Below are positions 21,599 to 33,479 of a stretch of DNA of 64,000 nucleotides, in pieces. The DNA lies in assembly GCA_015039465.1 (NCBI GenBank), contig MU130643.1, positions 120,318 to 184,317 of the forward strand, given 5' to 3'. Position numbers and translations under genes: made by a program. Origin of the DNA: Phlegmacium glaucopus. Taxonomy: Eukaryota > Basidiomycota > Agaricomycetes > Agaricales > Cortinariaceae. Each line of letters opens with the position of its first letter. The first letter of the stretch is position 1. The notes under the pieces were generated by a model. The model was given only the letters and a program-made list of their open reading frames with translations. It was not told the DNA's origin and ran no database searches.

Positions 21599-24541
21599 AT
21601 GCCTCTCAGTCTCTCTCAGTCTCCTGGCCTTCTCCGCCCTAATACTCTCTTGTTGACATTCTCTGGAGTCTCCGTGATTGTTCTTCTGGCTATTCAATTC
21701 CGTTCTGTCCATATAATTCGTGGTGGACGCCTAAAAAACTCTTCTGACAGCAATCTTCCAAGGCAGACAGTAACTGGCAACGACACGGTCGACGCCGGAG
21801 ATGATGGATCAAAACAGGCCAAACCGATACAGAGAACATTCGATTTCATAAGCTCGGCTATTCAATTTTGGAGAACTGCCAAACCCACTGTTCCCTTGGA
21901 ACGTCCAGTAGGACTTCTTGTAACAGCGGAACTCGAGAATGTGCTGGCTACTTGTAAAGCCAAGGTCGACCAAATATCAAGAGAGTGTCGCGCGGGTAAT
22001 CGAAAGTTTAGGTAGGTACTAAATCGAAACTGTTTTCTGGAACGTGTTATTGTGATTTATCATTTGCACTTAGAGACATTGAATTCGATCTCGAGAAAGA
22101 CCAATTTCGATGTGTGTATGGATTAGATGCTGTTACCTCCAAACTTCCGAAACCTGCCGATGTTCGACGTGTGACTGAAATCTATGACGAGCCGATATTT
22201 TTCTTGGGTGGACCTGACGCTAATGATATCAAGCAAGGTCGGTTGGGGGACTGTTGGTTCTTGGCTGCGCTTTCAATGGTGTCGACATCGAAGGGTCTTG
22301 TGGAGAAATTTTGTGTTGCGGTAAGTTGGTCTTTCTCAAACGAATGCAAGTACTTATAAAGTGGTGTATAAATTGTTATGACTAGCGTGACGAATCCGTG
22401 GGCGTGTACGGCTTTGTTTTCTTCCACAACGAATCTTGGGTTGATGTTATCATCGATGAGTGAGTGCCTTGAAGCTTCTTCTGCTGTGCTATATCCCAAC
22501 CGTACCAGCCAACTCCTCTGGGGTTTGCCTAAGTTTGAATCCCTCACGGCTAAAGAACAAGAGCTTTATAATGATGATAGAAACGAATACAACTTAGTAG
22601 CGCGGAAAGGCATCAAGGGCTTGCACTTCGCGAAGTCCGGCACTAAAGGGCAGACCTGGGTCCCTTTGATTGAGAAAGCCTATGCAAAACTACATGGCGA
22701 TTATGAATCTATGGTGGGGGGATATTCAGCTCAAGCAATTGAAGATCTCACAGGGTAGGGATTACGTCTCCTTCATCTCAGGAACTAATAGAGCTTACTC
22801 ATTGAAATGTTGAAGGGGTGTCTCATTCATGTACGCAGTCAAGGTGGATTTACCTACCGATCGTGCTTTGACTTCAACAATCCTTACAGTTGTTCTACTT
22901 TAGGATATTTTAGATGTTGACCGTTTCTGGAACGAAGAACTCATGCAGGCGGGAAAAAGTCATCTCTTTGGTTGTTTTTTCAATGCACTTACTACCCCAG
23001 ACCGTTACGTGCAAGGACTAGTTGGTATGCACCTGTATTCTATCCTTCGCGCTACAGAATACAAGGGAAAACGATTTGTCGTCCTTCGCAATCCATGGGG
23101 ATATTGGGAATGGAAGGGACCATGGTCAGACGGTTCGGCCGAATGGACTGATGAATGGATGGACCTACGAAGAGAATTGGATCACAAGTTCGGAGATGAT
23201 GGCCAGTTTGTTATGGAATGTGCGTTCTTCTACACTGTTATCATCTTATCTTTCTCGTCTGTTCCTTGCTGCACTCATACTTCTTTCATTTGTTCAGATT
23301 GCGACTTCCTGAAAACGTGGGATTTCATAGAGAGGGCTACGATATTCGATTCCAGTTGGATGATGTCCTCTTGCTGGTTGAGAATGCCACCGCAGCCTCT
23401 CCTCTACCCTTGGACGTTTGGTGATGTCACCTGTGCGTATTCACTTTGTACACAAAAAAATTATATGGCTCAAGGACTTCTCCCTCTTCTCAAAGTTAAC
23501 ATTACGCTCAGCTCACCGTCATCCGTTGTCATCGTGCTGTCCAAACTTGATGAACGTTCCTTCTGTCGACTTGATGGCATGTCATTCTGGAATCTGGACT
23601 TCGTGGTCTGCAAAAGAGGGGAGATGGATTACATAACTACGTCAGATGCGAATGCAAAGTTCTATCAGCGTAGCGTTGCATGCGAGTTAGAGTTGGAGGC
23701 AGGGGAATATGTCGTTTATGTGAGTATATCTTACGTATAATCCAAGATCATGTTCTTCTGACCACATTATTCTTTTTGCAGCCGCGAGTGGACCGTTATC
23801 AGTTTTATAGTAGGGTAATCGTCATCTTTTTTACGAGTTTATAACATGATAGCTGAACTACAGAATTTCGCTAAAATAGGGATATTTTGACAAAGGTCTT
23901 CAAGATTGGGATGAGAGAAAATTGTCCAAAGTTTTGATTAAAAGAGCAAAGGCACGGTCAATCGCGTCTAGTAAGGTTTTCAACTTGTGTGCGTCAGTAC
24001 TGATTAACCCCTGACCTTTTAATTTGTTTTCGGTTATGTAGATTTCAACAAAAGGTGGGTATTTTACCAAATTCTGGCTGATCTTGGCCTATTTATGATG
24101 GTATCCTACAGGTTATATAGGAAGCTGAACCCGACCTCTCTGAGAAGGGCCATTAGAAAGGACCTGGAGAAGGTTAAACATAACCACGATGACAGCGAAC
24201 ATACCGTCAGGACTACGACAACTAGCCCGACGTCAACCGTCGAAAAGAAGAATAGAGACTCCGCTATCTTAAACACTTCGATATCGACGTCGCAGCGGCC
24301 AGAGAAGCCATCATCTTCACAGCCTTGGCTCATCGATGCTCCGTCGACAGAGCCAAGCTCTCCAACTGCTGAAGATGAGAAAAGTGAAAGCAAGAACAAG
24401 GAAAAAAGTAAAAAGAAAGGCAAAGACTGGAATGGAACTGGAGAAGATGAAGACGATGATGCTTTATACTTGGGACTGCGCGTTTACACGAAGAACAACG
24501 TAGTTGTCACAATACATGGGCGGTTGAAATCTGAGGCATAA
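21599..24541 (+). CDS. calpain-family cysteine protease, copy 2 (apparently intact)
   Basis: Calpains (peptidase family C2) are cytosolic proteases that cut substrates at limited sites. The gene has about nine exons with GT-AG introns (exon 1 21599-22011, exon 2 22074-22320, exon 3 22386-22459, exon 4 from 22509). Residues about 17-36 are hydrophobic (LLLTFSGVSVIVLLAIQF), a possible membrane anchor that is unusual for calpains. The catalytic Cys lies in KQGRLGDCWFLAALSMV, His in VGMHLYSILRA and Asn in VLRNPWGYWEWKGPWSDGS. WVPLIEKAYAKLHGDYE and IEDLTG are standard protease-core blocks. A C2-like domain III follows (SSVVIVLSKLDERSF, ELDLEAGEY-type ELELEAGEYVVYVS). The tail, rich in Ser/Lys/Glu, ends in DALYLGLRVYTKNNVVVTIH. 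No stop breaks the exons I checked. Exon borders after 22754 are less certain. Confidence 0.85.
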
Positions 24542-24605
24542 TATTCTTCGTACATTGTACATATCAAAACTCAGGCTTGGCTGGTGCGTCGCGAAAAGCT
24601 ATCAC

Positions 24606-24899
24606 GACTGTCGTTGTGTAATTACTGCATCTCCAACTGCGACTTCCCCTATAGTAAATTGTCCACGGACACCTTAGCTGACAGATGAGACGAACCTTTG
24701 GTAGTTACTAGGACGGCGTGAGTAAATATCAAAAAATTTCTCCGATGCTGATAGAAATAAGCACCCGAAGGCGAGAAGCTACATTCCCCTCCTCACCAAT
24801 GCAATCATCAGCTTCAAATTTCAATAATAAGATCCTTGGTTATACGACGGTTTATTGCGGAAAATACTATCTGTCTCGGTTCTAATGGACGATTTTCAG
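24606..24899. repeat. 3' flank of calpain copy 2, duplicated at 7409-7684
   Basis: Partner of the segment 7409-7684. Here it is contiguous with the calpain 3' flank, which shows that RE-1 at 5998-7408 and the element at 4903-5976 are insertions in copy 1. No gene. Confidence 0.75.
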
Positions 24900-25565
24900 G
24901 TGAACATTGGCATTTGAATGAAGAGCACAAAGGTGATCACAACGTCAAAAGAGGCCTCCCCAGATAAGGAGAACAACCTCAGTGGCGGTATCCACCTCTA
25001 CCACCACGATCCTTGGCCGTGGCTAGAAATCAACCACGAGCATAAATATAGGGTTAGCGTCTCGGATACGAATTTCTGTGTAAATATGAATGCTAAAAAA
25101 AGTATACTTTCTTGGAAATAATAACAGGTCTAAGTGTGATTTAGATTTGTGGGTCTTGCGATCAGGTGGGTTATGAGCAAATTGTTGACTACTACTTCTG
25201 CTCGGTATGCATACGCCAACACTTGGGGACCCGGACACTGGCAAACAATAATAGTTCGATCACCTTTCGTACGTGACTGAACGGTTTACCTTTTAGCCAT
25301 AAGCACGGAGCTATTCTACAGGGGGATGTTATGGAGTGGGTAAGTTATGCAGAGATATCTGTCAAGGACTCAAGTTCCAACGTTTCGTTAATAATTATCC
25401 CTTGCAGGCAGCTGGCTTACGACTATGGTTCCGACCCGTAAAGAATTTATTTTGGAGGATAGTCAGCCCTACTTGAAACCTGTATCAACCCCGTTCAATA
25501 ACCATATTCAGAAACAAAAAACCTATAAGTACGGATTGAAATGTTCCTCCAGCCCCCAGTTCAAG

Positions 25566-25905
25566 ATGCAATTCAAACTTGTCACCAGTATTCTCCTTCT
25601 CTTCGTCGCTCAGACCATGGCGACTCCCAGCCCTCAAGTCGATGACATTCTTTGTGCGTTAGATTTCATGGCTTGTGTCGAGGGCCAAAACTGACCATGC
25701 TTTTCGCGGCTATCACAGGCTATGATGCATCTGTGAGTTGATACGGGCACTTGCTTTATAACCCAAACTTACTATTTGTCGCTTAGGATTGTACTTGCAA
25801 TTCCTTTGAATAAATGTTTGCTTGTGCAGCCTCTAATTTGTAATTTTTGCCTTCAGGTCCTACGGATTTCAACTGCTGCGGTCCTCGTAACCCTCTCGGA
25901 CAGTA
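25566..25905 (+). CDS. putative small cysteine-rich secreted protein (block A)
   Basis: The first exon encodes MQFKLVTSILLLFVAQTMAT, a classical signal peptide, then PSPQVDDI. Short exons rich in cysteine follow within 300 bases (DCTCNSFE after TTAG at about 25787, and TDFNCCGPRNPLGQ before a stop at about 25903). The exon joins are my guess. Small secreted cysteine-rich proteins are numerous in mushrooms; no function is implied. The A' copy (33756) has a one-base insertion just after the signal-peptide start and is broken. Confidence 0.4.
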
Positions 25906-26689
25906 GGTTCCACGTGTGATTTCGATGTAGACGCATGCTCACCCCAAACTTTTTACATAGTTGCCGAGCCGCTGGATTAAATTGTCCTGTCTAATATGTC
26001 ATCACGTTGTGACTATGGAGATCGGGGAGTGTTGCAATGTAATGGAGCAGTTTCAGGTTGCCATTTTGTACTTTGAAATCTATCTCCAACCCATCATTTG
26101 CTCGAAAACAACTAGTGAAAAGATGTACGATATATCCTTACCTGGACAATTCACTGGCAAGGCCAGCGTCTACATCACAGCTTCCAGTGCGAAGGATGAG
26201 CAGCACTGAGGCATTGAGGGGAAAATCCTAAAACAATCTCTCACCGCCATGAATTTTGGCTGCCGTTGGTTAATGGCTATTTCGACTGAAAAGAACGAAA
26301 TTTTGTCTTAGTACCTGTGTCATTGTAGATTCCAAATTTGGAAGATGGCTACCGGCTCCGCAGCCCTCTGCTTGTCAAGTCTGAAACCAGATTCCGGACT
26401 TGGACCGTAAGGTAAATCCAGAGTTGTCGTTATTGTGACAAAAATATTTCCGCTGTCGAGGTAAAGGAGAATTGATGTTGTAATGTGGAGTATGAATAGA
26501 CGGATTAAAATAAACATGGGGGGTGGGACTTAGGAGCGACAGAAGGAAAAGCATTTTGGTTTGAGATTTTAGGGGACGGCGGCATTGATGCCACGACAGG
26601 TGTCGCCGGTAGGATACTGGTTCCCTAAATGTGGTGCGTACCGGTGATGATGGAAATAGACGCGTTTTCTCGACAACGCCAATCGCGAT

Positions 26690-26970
26690 GACCTATAAAT
26701 ATGAGTTGCCACATTATCCTTACCGCTCGGTGGCGATACTAGTGTCAAATCCTAGTTAGGTAGGGCCCATAACCCGTCAGGGTGGGAATTTTCGGCCATG
26801 AACGCTTCGGCGGATAGCATCATGAGCCTAGTTGTAGTTATCGGACCCCGGGTAGGAGCACTGAAGTCAAATCGGAGTAAGTCGCCATACCCAGTGTTTT
26901 CCATTATGATTCATCATTCTCACTTGTCCGAGTCCTCGAAGGGGCTACCAACTGGTATCACGGTGAATAG
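26690..26970 (+). other. TATA-led short open frame conserved in blocks A and A'
   Basis: TATAAATA (26695) is followed about 105 bases later by ATG (26799) and a frame of about 58 codons beginning MNASADSIMSLVVVIGPR. In A' the equivalent frame (34933) begins MNASADGMMSPVVVIEPW and then diverges. It could be a small gene or just duplicated DNA. Confidence 0.25.
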
Positions 26971-27179
26971 ATGAACGATTCAGACGCCTCAATAGTGAGT
27001 ACTAGTGAGTAGCATTCCAGAAAACCTATGGATAACATGGGTTGGTGATGGCTTGTTTGGCTCTGTTGTGGACTAATAAAGGGCCTTTCCAAACTGGCCT
27101 CTGTTATCGATGATCGATGGATCACTTATGTTCTGCGAACCTCATCATTCCAATACTCTGACTTATCAAGGATGTATTA

Positions 27180-28290
27180 ATCTGATATTATAACGCAAAT
27201 TATTAGACGATGCTGCATGGTGTCAGTTCAATCAATCAAACGTTCACCCTCTCTGCACGTCATCTATGGTCTGAAGATATCCAATGTTCTTGACCTCCAG
27301 CGCTCCAGTTGACAACCATCAGAGAAATTTGACCGACAAATTTGACAAACTATTCTTGTTTCTTTAACCATGGTATCTAATCCGATACTTGGTTTAGATC
27401 AGGTTACTGCAGTGAAAACGTCATGAAGTATGCTTTAGACAAATATCGCCTCAACTATGGAGTAAAGTGCTTCAATGACAATAATCAACCATTCGTCTTA
27501 TCCAATCATCGGTGGTCTCAATTTCCTTTCCTTGAACAATGTTCAAATTTAATGCTTGTTTGGCCCGATTTTGTTAAGCATCGAACGTGTAAGATTTTCT
27601 TCTTTGTCCGTCGTGAGAATCAATGTTGGACGCAGCGTACTTAGGCCCTTTTGGTTTTCACTGCTGGCCGGTTTCAGTCGTGATCCTGCGCTCCCAGTAT
27701 ATGAGTTCGTTTGCCTTGACCCAAATTATGATTTCAGGTGCATGGGAAGGATTAGAAGAGTCTGTCCGTTATAGCAACCATATTTTAGTCTCAGAACCGC
27801 AGGACATGGATACATTTTGCGTTAGGCTCGGCTCCAACAAGAAGTAGGTTTCCAATTAAATGAGCGCGAGGACCTGAGTATTCAATTTGACAAATACACC
27901 GGGACTCTGAAGGGGTGGTGCAAATATAAGCATGTTCGTTAGAATACACCGATGTCACAACACCTTCCTCATCGTCATGAAATTCCTGCTTTTATCTCTT
28001 ACTACCTCACTTGTGATCTATGGAGCGCATGGCCTAATTGCAAGCCCTCCGAGGACCTCGCAATGTTTGTGGGGTGGTTCATATCACTTTTTTCTCATGA
28101 CTCGAATATCTATAATGGTACCTCCGTAGACCTAGGTCCTTGTGTAAGTAATCCGTTCGTATTTGTGAAGTCTGGTATCCATAGTCAATGTGAAACTCGG
28201 AAATCTAATTTATGCAGCACCCAAAGTGTAAGCTGACCTTTCACCTTCGGGCCTAACTCACTGGTTCAAGTGGGCCATTGCCTGGTATAT
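27180..28290. repeat. block B, duplicated as B' at 31840-33060
   Basis: Direct duplication, same orientation as B'. Both blocks share CTCTGCACGTCATC / CTCTGCATGTCATC near the start, the CAATGATAATAATCAAC stretch, and the exon encoding a signal peptide with GAHGLIAS / GAHALIAS near the end. Together with A and A' this gives the symmetric order A-B-PAL-B'-A', although all blocks point the same way. Confidence 0.7.
27977..28240 (+). CDS. putative small secreted protein (block B)
   Basis: The first exon begins MKFLLLSLTTSLVIYGAHGL, a typical signal peptide, followed by IASPPRTSQCL. Intron borders further on are unclear; GTAGACCTAGGTCCTTGT before GTAAGTAATCC is a likely second exon. The paralogue in B' starts at 32737. 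No recognised family. Confidence 0.35.
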
Positions 28291-28566
28291 CGTTGCCCTA
28301 ATGGTGCGAGGAACCGCGACAATGACGTACTTGTCAATGCGGCACTTGTTCCTTTGTAGACGGAACGTAAATATCCAAATTAGGTTATATACGATCTGAT
28401 TGCAGATAAGTCAAATTCAAATCCCGACCGGCCAAACCCGCACGAATAGAAGCCAGGTCGTAAAGACCGAATTCTCAATACTGGTGTCGATGTGTGGTGC
28501 GTGATGAGTTTCTTTCGGATCTAACCTATACTCATACCTTTGTTTTATCAGACAGTTCAATTGGCC

Positions 28567-28574
28567 TATATAAA
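28567..28574 (+). promoter_or_regulatory. TATA box upstream of PAL
   Basis: TATATAAA lies 189 bases before the PAL start codon. A 20-codon open frame (28593-28655) lies between them; it may be upstream of or inside the 5' leader. The sequence around the box (TATATAAACACCAGCC) is close to TATATAAACACCAACC at one end of RE-1 (about 6019). Confidence 0.5.
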
Positions 28575-28762
28575 CACCAGCCAAGAGTCACTATGGTTCA
28601 CTACACCCCCATCGCACATATCTTCTGTCTTAAGTATCATCTCTACAGAAACTAGAGCAAAGGCTCAGAGAAAGACGTCCTCTGGCTTAGGAATAGTTCG
28701 ACCCAAAGTAAAACACTCGCCTCGACTTATCCTACCCAGTCCTCCTGATTCCTCCATTGGGA

Positions 28763-31307
28763 ATGGTCCCATCGCAGCCAGAGTCTACAACCCTCGTCCA
28801 AAACTTTATTCTCTCTTTCAAGGAGCTTGAAAATTACAAGTGAGTTCAACATATACAACATATCAAGTTTACTTACTTTGAAGCTGATCCTCGACCAAGG
28901 AATGGAAAACCCGTCATCGTAGACGGTCAGAGCCTTTCTATCGCGGCCGTGACGGCAGTGTCGAGATATCATGCATCCGTTTCCCTTGACGAATCTCCTG
29001 CACTCAAGGCCAATATTGTCCAAAGTCGCAAGGTTATGGTTGACAAGGTCGATGCAGGTGTCAGTGTCTATGGAGTATCGACAGGAGTTTCTGGTAGCGC
29101 AAACACTCGAGCAGATCAACCTATCCTTCTCGGCAACGCTCTTCTTCAACACCAACAAAGTGGTGTTCTTCCTTCGTCGGTGACACCCCTCGATGTCCTC
29201 CCTCTCCAAGACCCACTTAGCGCAACAAGTATGCCAGAGTCGTGGGTCCGAGGAGCCATCCTCATACGTATGAATTCTCTCATCAGAGGCCATTCAGGCA
29301 TTCGATGGGAATTGATCGAGAAAATGAGCCAACTCCTTCGTGCTAATATTACGCCCCTAGTGCCTTTGCGCGGAACTATCTCTGCTTCTGGAGGTAATTT
29401 TTTATTCATTTCAATTTATATTTCTTCTTCTTAATCGATTTGCAAGATCTCTCCCCATTATCCTATATTGCTGGAACTCTCATCGGCAATCCTCCTATTA
29501 GGGTGTTCGATGGCCCCGCGACCTTTGGCGGGCGCGAGATAGTTTCTTCACGTCAAGCACTTGAGGCGCATGGCATCGCACCCATCTCTCTTGTTTCTAA
29601 GGAACATGTTGGAATCCTCAATGGGACTGCTTTCTCCGCTTCAGTTGCAGCTCTGGCCTTGAACGACGCCATTCATCTAATGCTGCTCTCTCAAGTCTGT
29701 ACCGCGATGGGCACTGAAGCACTTGCGGGAACTCGCGCTTCCTTTGACCCTTTCATCAACGCTGTCGCTCGACCTCATCCCGGCCAGGTATGAGCGTTAT
29801 TCTTGGCGACGCTTTTAATTCTGATTACTGTTCCAGATCGAGACGGCCAAAAATATATGGGATTTGTTGGAAGGGAGCAAGTTCGCAGTAACGCATGAAG
29901 AAGAGCTTACGATTGAAGAGGATCAAGGCACTCTCCGTCAAGATCGCTATCCCCTGAGAACTGCACCACAGTTCATCGGTCCCCAAGTTGAAGACCTACT
30001 ACAATCACTTAAGACCATCACCATCGAATCTAATTCAAGTAAAGTTCCATATTCTTCTTTCAATACGATTGATTGAATATTCGCAGCAACCGACAATCCT
30101 CTGATCGACGGTGAAACGGGCAGAATTCACCACGGTGGCAACTTCCAGGCAATGGCCATCACGAACGCTATGGAGAAGACACGTCTCAGCCTTCACCATC
30201 TAGGCAAAATCCTCTTCACACAATGCACAGAGCTTACCAACCCTGTCATGAATCGCGGTCTACCACCTTCTCTGGCTGCCACTGATCCGTCACTCGACTA
30301 CCACGCCAAAGGCATCGATATTGCATCTGCAGCGTATGTAGCTGAGCTGGGATACTTGGCAAATCCTGTTTCGACGCACATCCAATCCGCTGACATGCAC
30401 AATCAGTCTGTGAAGTATGTATTTCATCTTTGAATTTCAAGGTGTTTTTTTTCATTATTGATATATTTTCCAGTTCCCTTGCTTTGATATCTGCGCGCGC
30501 GACTATCAACTCCTTGGAAGTTCTATCAATTTTAATTTCATCATATCTCTATGCTCTCTGCCAAGGTTTGAACCCTTTGCCTTTCTCTGGTTTTATTTTT
30601 TTCCCTTACAATCTCCTTATTTTTAGCTTTGGACCTTCGATCTCTTCAGCACGAATTCCATGAAGGGTTAATCAAGATCGCATCCGAAGAGTTTTCTACG
30701 GCTTTCGGTTCCATCTTGTCAGAAAATGACGCGATCGCTATCAAAGCCAAAGTAGCATCTGCACTTCATGATACATTTGATGCCACGAGCACCATGGATG
30801 CCGCAGAGCGTATGCAGAAAGTTGCGGCTTCGACTACCATCCCTCTTCTTGACTTCTTCACCGGTTCTTCATCCTGCGACCCCTCTCTCGTTGGTTCTGC
30901 TCTGATCTCCATCCCCACATTCCGCGCCCGGGTGGCATCGCGAGCCTTCTCCCTACTCGACGGACTTCGCAAGGATTATCTGTCTGGCGCACGGGGAGCC
31001 GCCCCAGCTAGCCCTAGTCTTAACAAAACGCGGCCCGTTTACGAATTCATTCGCTTAACGTTAGGAATCAGGATGCATGGATCTGAAAACTATCATCGGT
31101 TTGTCAATGGCCTTGGTGTGGACGATGTTACTATCGGCCAGAATGTATCATTGATCCATGAGGTACGATTTTGTTGCAGTTTTTCCATTTTTAAGCTTTC
31201 AGAAATTGCAATTGCATACTTATTTCTTCTTTGTTCTGCTGCAGGCTATCCGCGATGGAAAACTTCAACCCATCATCGTGAACCTTTTTTCCTCGATGCA
31301 TTCGTAG
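28763..31307 (+). CDS. phenylalanine ammonia-lyase (PAL), 8 exons, intact
   Basis: It removes ammonia from L-phenylalanine to give trans-cinnamate, the entry to phenylpropanoid-type compounds. In fungi it also serves phenylalanine catabolism. Exons: 28763-28839, 28900-29393, 29447-29787, 29837-30038, 30087-30414, 30474-30565, 30627-31162 and 31245-31307. They sum to 2133 bases, 710 codons plus stop, normal for the family. Ala188-Ser189-Gly190 ([19 protein letters not shown], split by intron 2) are the residues that cyclise to the MIO cofactor. The upstream catalytic loop reads [12 protein letters not shown]. His110-Gln111 (LLQHQQSG) matches the His/Gln pair of fungal PALs that also accept tyrosine. 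The C-terminal part has the shielding-domain region of eukaryotic PALs, ending [10 protein letters not shown]. All splice sites are GT-AG and the frame is unbroken. It sits between the duplicated blocks B and B'. Confidence 0.95.
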
Positions 31308-31839
31308 TGAATAAGTTTGCTATTCTGGAACGAATATATAGAATCACATTATACTATAGTAACTTGCAATCAATATGGAACGGTGTACTACCTTATAGCA
31401 ATTTGTTCAAAAAAAAATTACACTGGACGCTCCATAGTGTCGGTGTTCCTCGAGAAACATAAAAACGGTTGATTCCTCTGGCAAGTTGCAGCCTCGATGA
31501 TTGCCATCGTGGGCTTGTTTGTCTCTATTGTCTCCACCTTTCTATGACTTTCGACTCAGGCATCCACGGCTGCGCAACTCTGGACTCTAATTAACATCTT
31601 GATGCAATTGTGGTATCGAAACTGGCCTCCTTTAAGGAAAATATTGCGATATATTTGAGCTGTATGTAGGCTCGGATGCCTCAGTTGAGGTGACTTCGCG
31701 TCGGACGACGACCCCTTCTTACTAGCTGCAACTATGTGTAAAATCAGATAAGTACCAGATTATTTTCTCTGCGATCATATCTGTGTGGGCAACTGACATG
31801 ACGGCCTATCATATCCAGGACTGTTTACAGCCTTCCGTC
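31308..31839. other. intergenic, no gene seen
   Basis: PAL 3' flank. No recognised repeat or reading frame of note before block B' begins near 31840. Confidence 0.4.
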
Positions 31840-33060
31840 ATATTCTGAATAACCCGGTAATCTCATTGCTGACTGTGCTGTTGATATCTCAAGCGACTTG
31901 TTGATTAACTCTGTCTTACATGCGAGGGTTAACTTTTGAAAATATAACTCGCGATACTCGGATTTTTTGATGATTCCCACACGGTTGCAATTCCCTCTCT
32001 GCATGTCATCTCGGGTTCGAAGCCGCCCAACGTCCTTGAACTTCAGCGCAGCATATTGACAGCCCTTCAAACTAGTATGTACGCAAACTAATCCTCTCTT
32101 GAAATATTTTAATCAGAGAAAATGATTTATATCATCAGGTCACTCAAAACTTTCATTCTCCGTGATATCTGTTCTGGTCTATGGTGAACATGCTTTGGTT
32201 ATTACTTTAACTACGGATCAAAGTGCTTCAACGATAATAATAATCAACTGTTCATCTTACCCAATCACATTTTTAGAAAGCTTTGATACAATTTAATTCT
32301 GTAGGTAGTGGTCCCAATGTCCTCTCCTTGAATGACGTGTAAATCTAATCCCATTGGTATTCGATTTTGTTAGGTATCTATAACCTCTTCTCCATTCCGA
32401 AATCGTGAGAACCAATAGTTGCTTATCCCTTATAACAATAGATTTACGCTGGGTACATTTTTCTTTAGGCTCGACCGTGACTACGACAGATGATATATAT
32501 CTTCCATGGTGGGAGTTTTCCATCTATAATATACAACTTTGCTTCAACAATGATTGGCGTTTGATCTTAGGTCCCACTGTTGAATTTTGAATTGGCTGGA
32601 TATGCATCTCGAGCGATGAGCAAGGACCTGCGTATTTAATCTGACAAGATACGCCGGCTGGAATCCCGAAGGGTCGTTCGTATATATACGCATGATCAGG
32701 ACAAAATACACTGATATCACAACGCTCTGAGCACCCATGAAACTCCTGTTTTTAACTCTCTTTACCTCACTTGCGTCCTATGGAGCGCATGCCTTAATTG
32801 CAAGCCGTTCAACCGGGATCTTGCATTGTTCATTCAGTTCGTATCATATTTGCATTGTAAAATTTCATAACGTTTATAACCTTACATTTGTAGACCCAGG
32901 GCCTGGAGTGAGTAATCCATCCAAAAATCTACGACGACTGATATTCATAATTAATACGAAAATCTAATTCATGCAGCAATTAGAATGTAAGTCGATCCTT
33001 GTTAAGCCTAAGAATCCATGTTGATGTACTGGTGATAGGTCCGCCGGGTTATCGATGCTG
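31840..33060. repeat. block B', duplicate of 27180-28290
   Basis: Aligns with block B with many point changes and indels. It carries the paralogous secreted-protein exon (32737). Confidence 0.7.
32737..33000 (+). CDS. putative small secreted protein (block B')
   Basis: MKLLFLTLFTSLASYGAHAL is a signal peptide matching the block B gene at 20 aligned positions with conservative changes. The exon continues IASRSTG. Later exons are unclear, and the frame may be broken; it could be a pseudogene. Confidence 0.3.
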
Positions 33061-33479
33061 TGGCCCCATTACTTCTGAAGGGGGAACGTAAGTTTACAAC
33101 CTTCATTCCATAATGATGGTATTGAACGGCAGGTATTGTGTCATTCTAGATGCTTCGTTGGAGAGACGGGACCATGCCCCTTGTAGTTTTATCTTTGTCG
33201 CCGTTGTATGTGCAGACATAGTAACTTTAACACGTACTTCCTCAAACTATATTTGATTCGACCGAGAAACCAATGCTTAAGCTGGATTGAATGAACAGTT
33301 GTATTTCAGGATTAGGATACGGCCGCACCCTGAGCTCGTACTCTAGCTGACTAAATTGCAGAAGCACTAGTTGCACCCTTCAAACAGAGATGAACATTGA
33401 ACAACCTGTAACGTCAAAATGATAATGAAAAGTGTGTGTTTCGATTGGAATAAACTGTTCCTGTTCGCACCTGACTGGC

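Larger units (their letters stand above)
25280..26980. repeat. block A, duplicated as A' at 33480-35050
   Basis: Direct duplication in the same orientation as A'. Shared landmarks include AGCCATAAGCACGGAGC (about 25298 and 33509), the small secreted-protein exon at 25566, CCATCATTTGCTCGAAAACA (26091 and 34211), GACCTATAAATATGAGTTG (26690 and 34813) and GGCCATGAACGCTTCGGCGG (26795 and 34930). A' carries indels and transitions relative to A. Confidence 0.8.
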
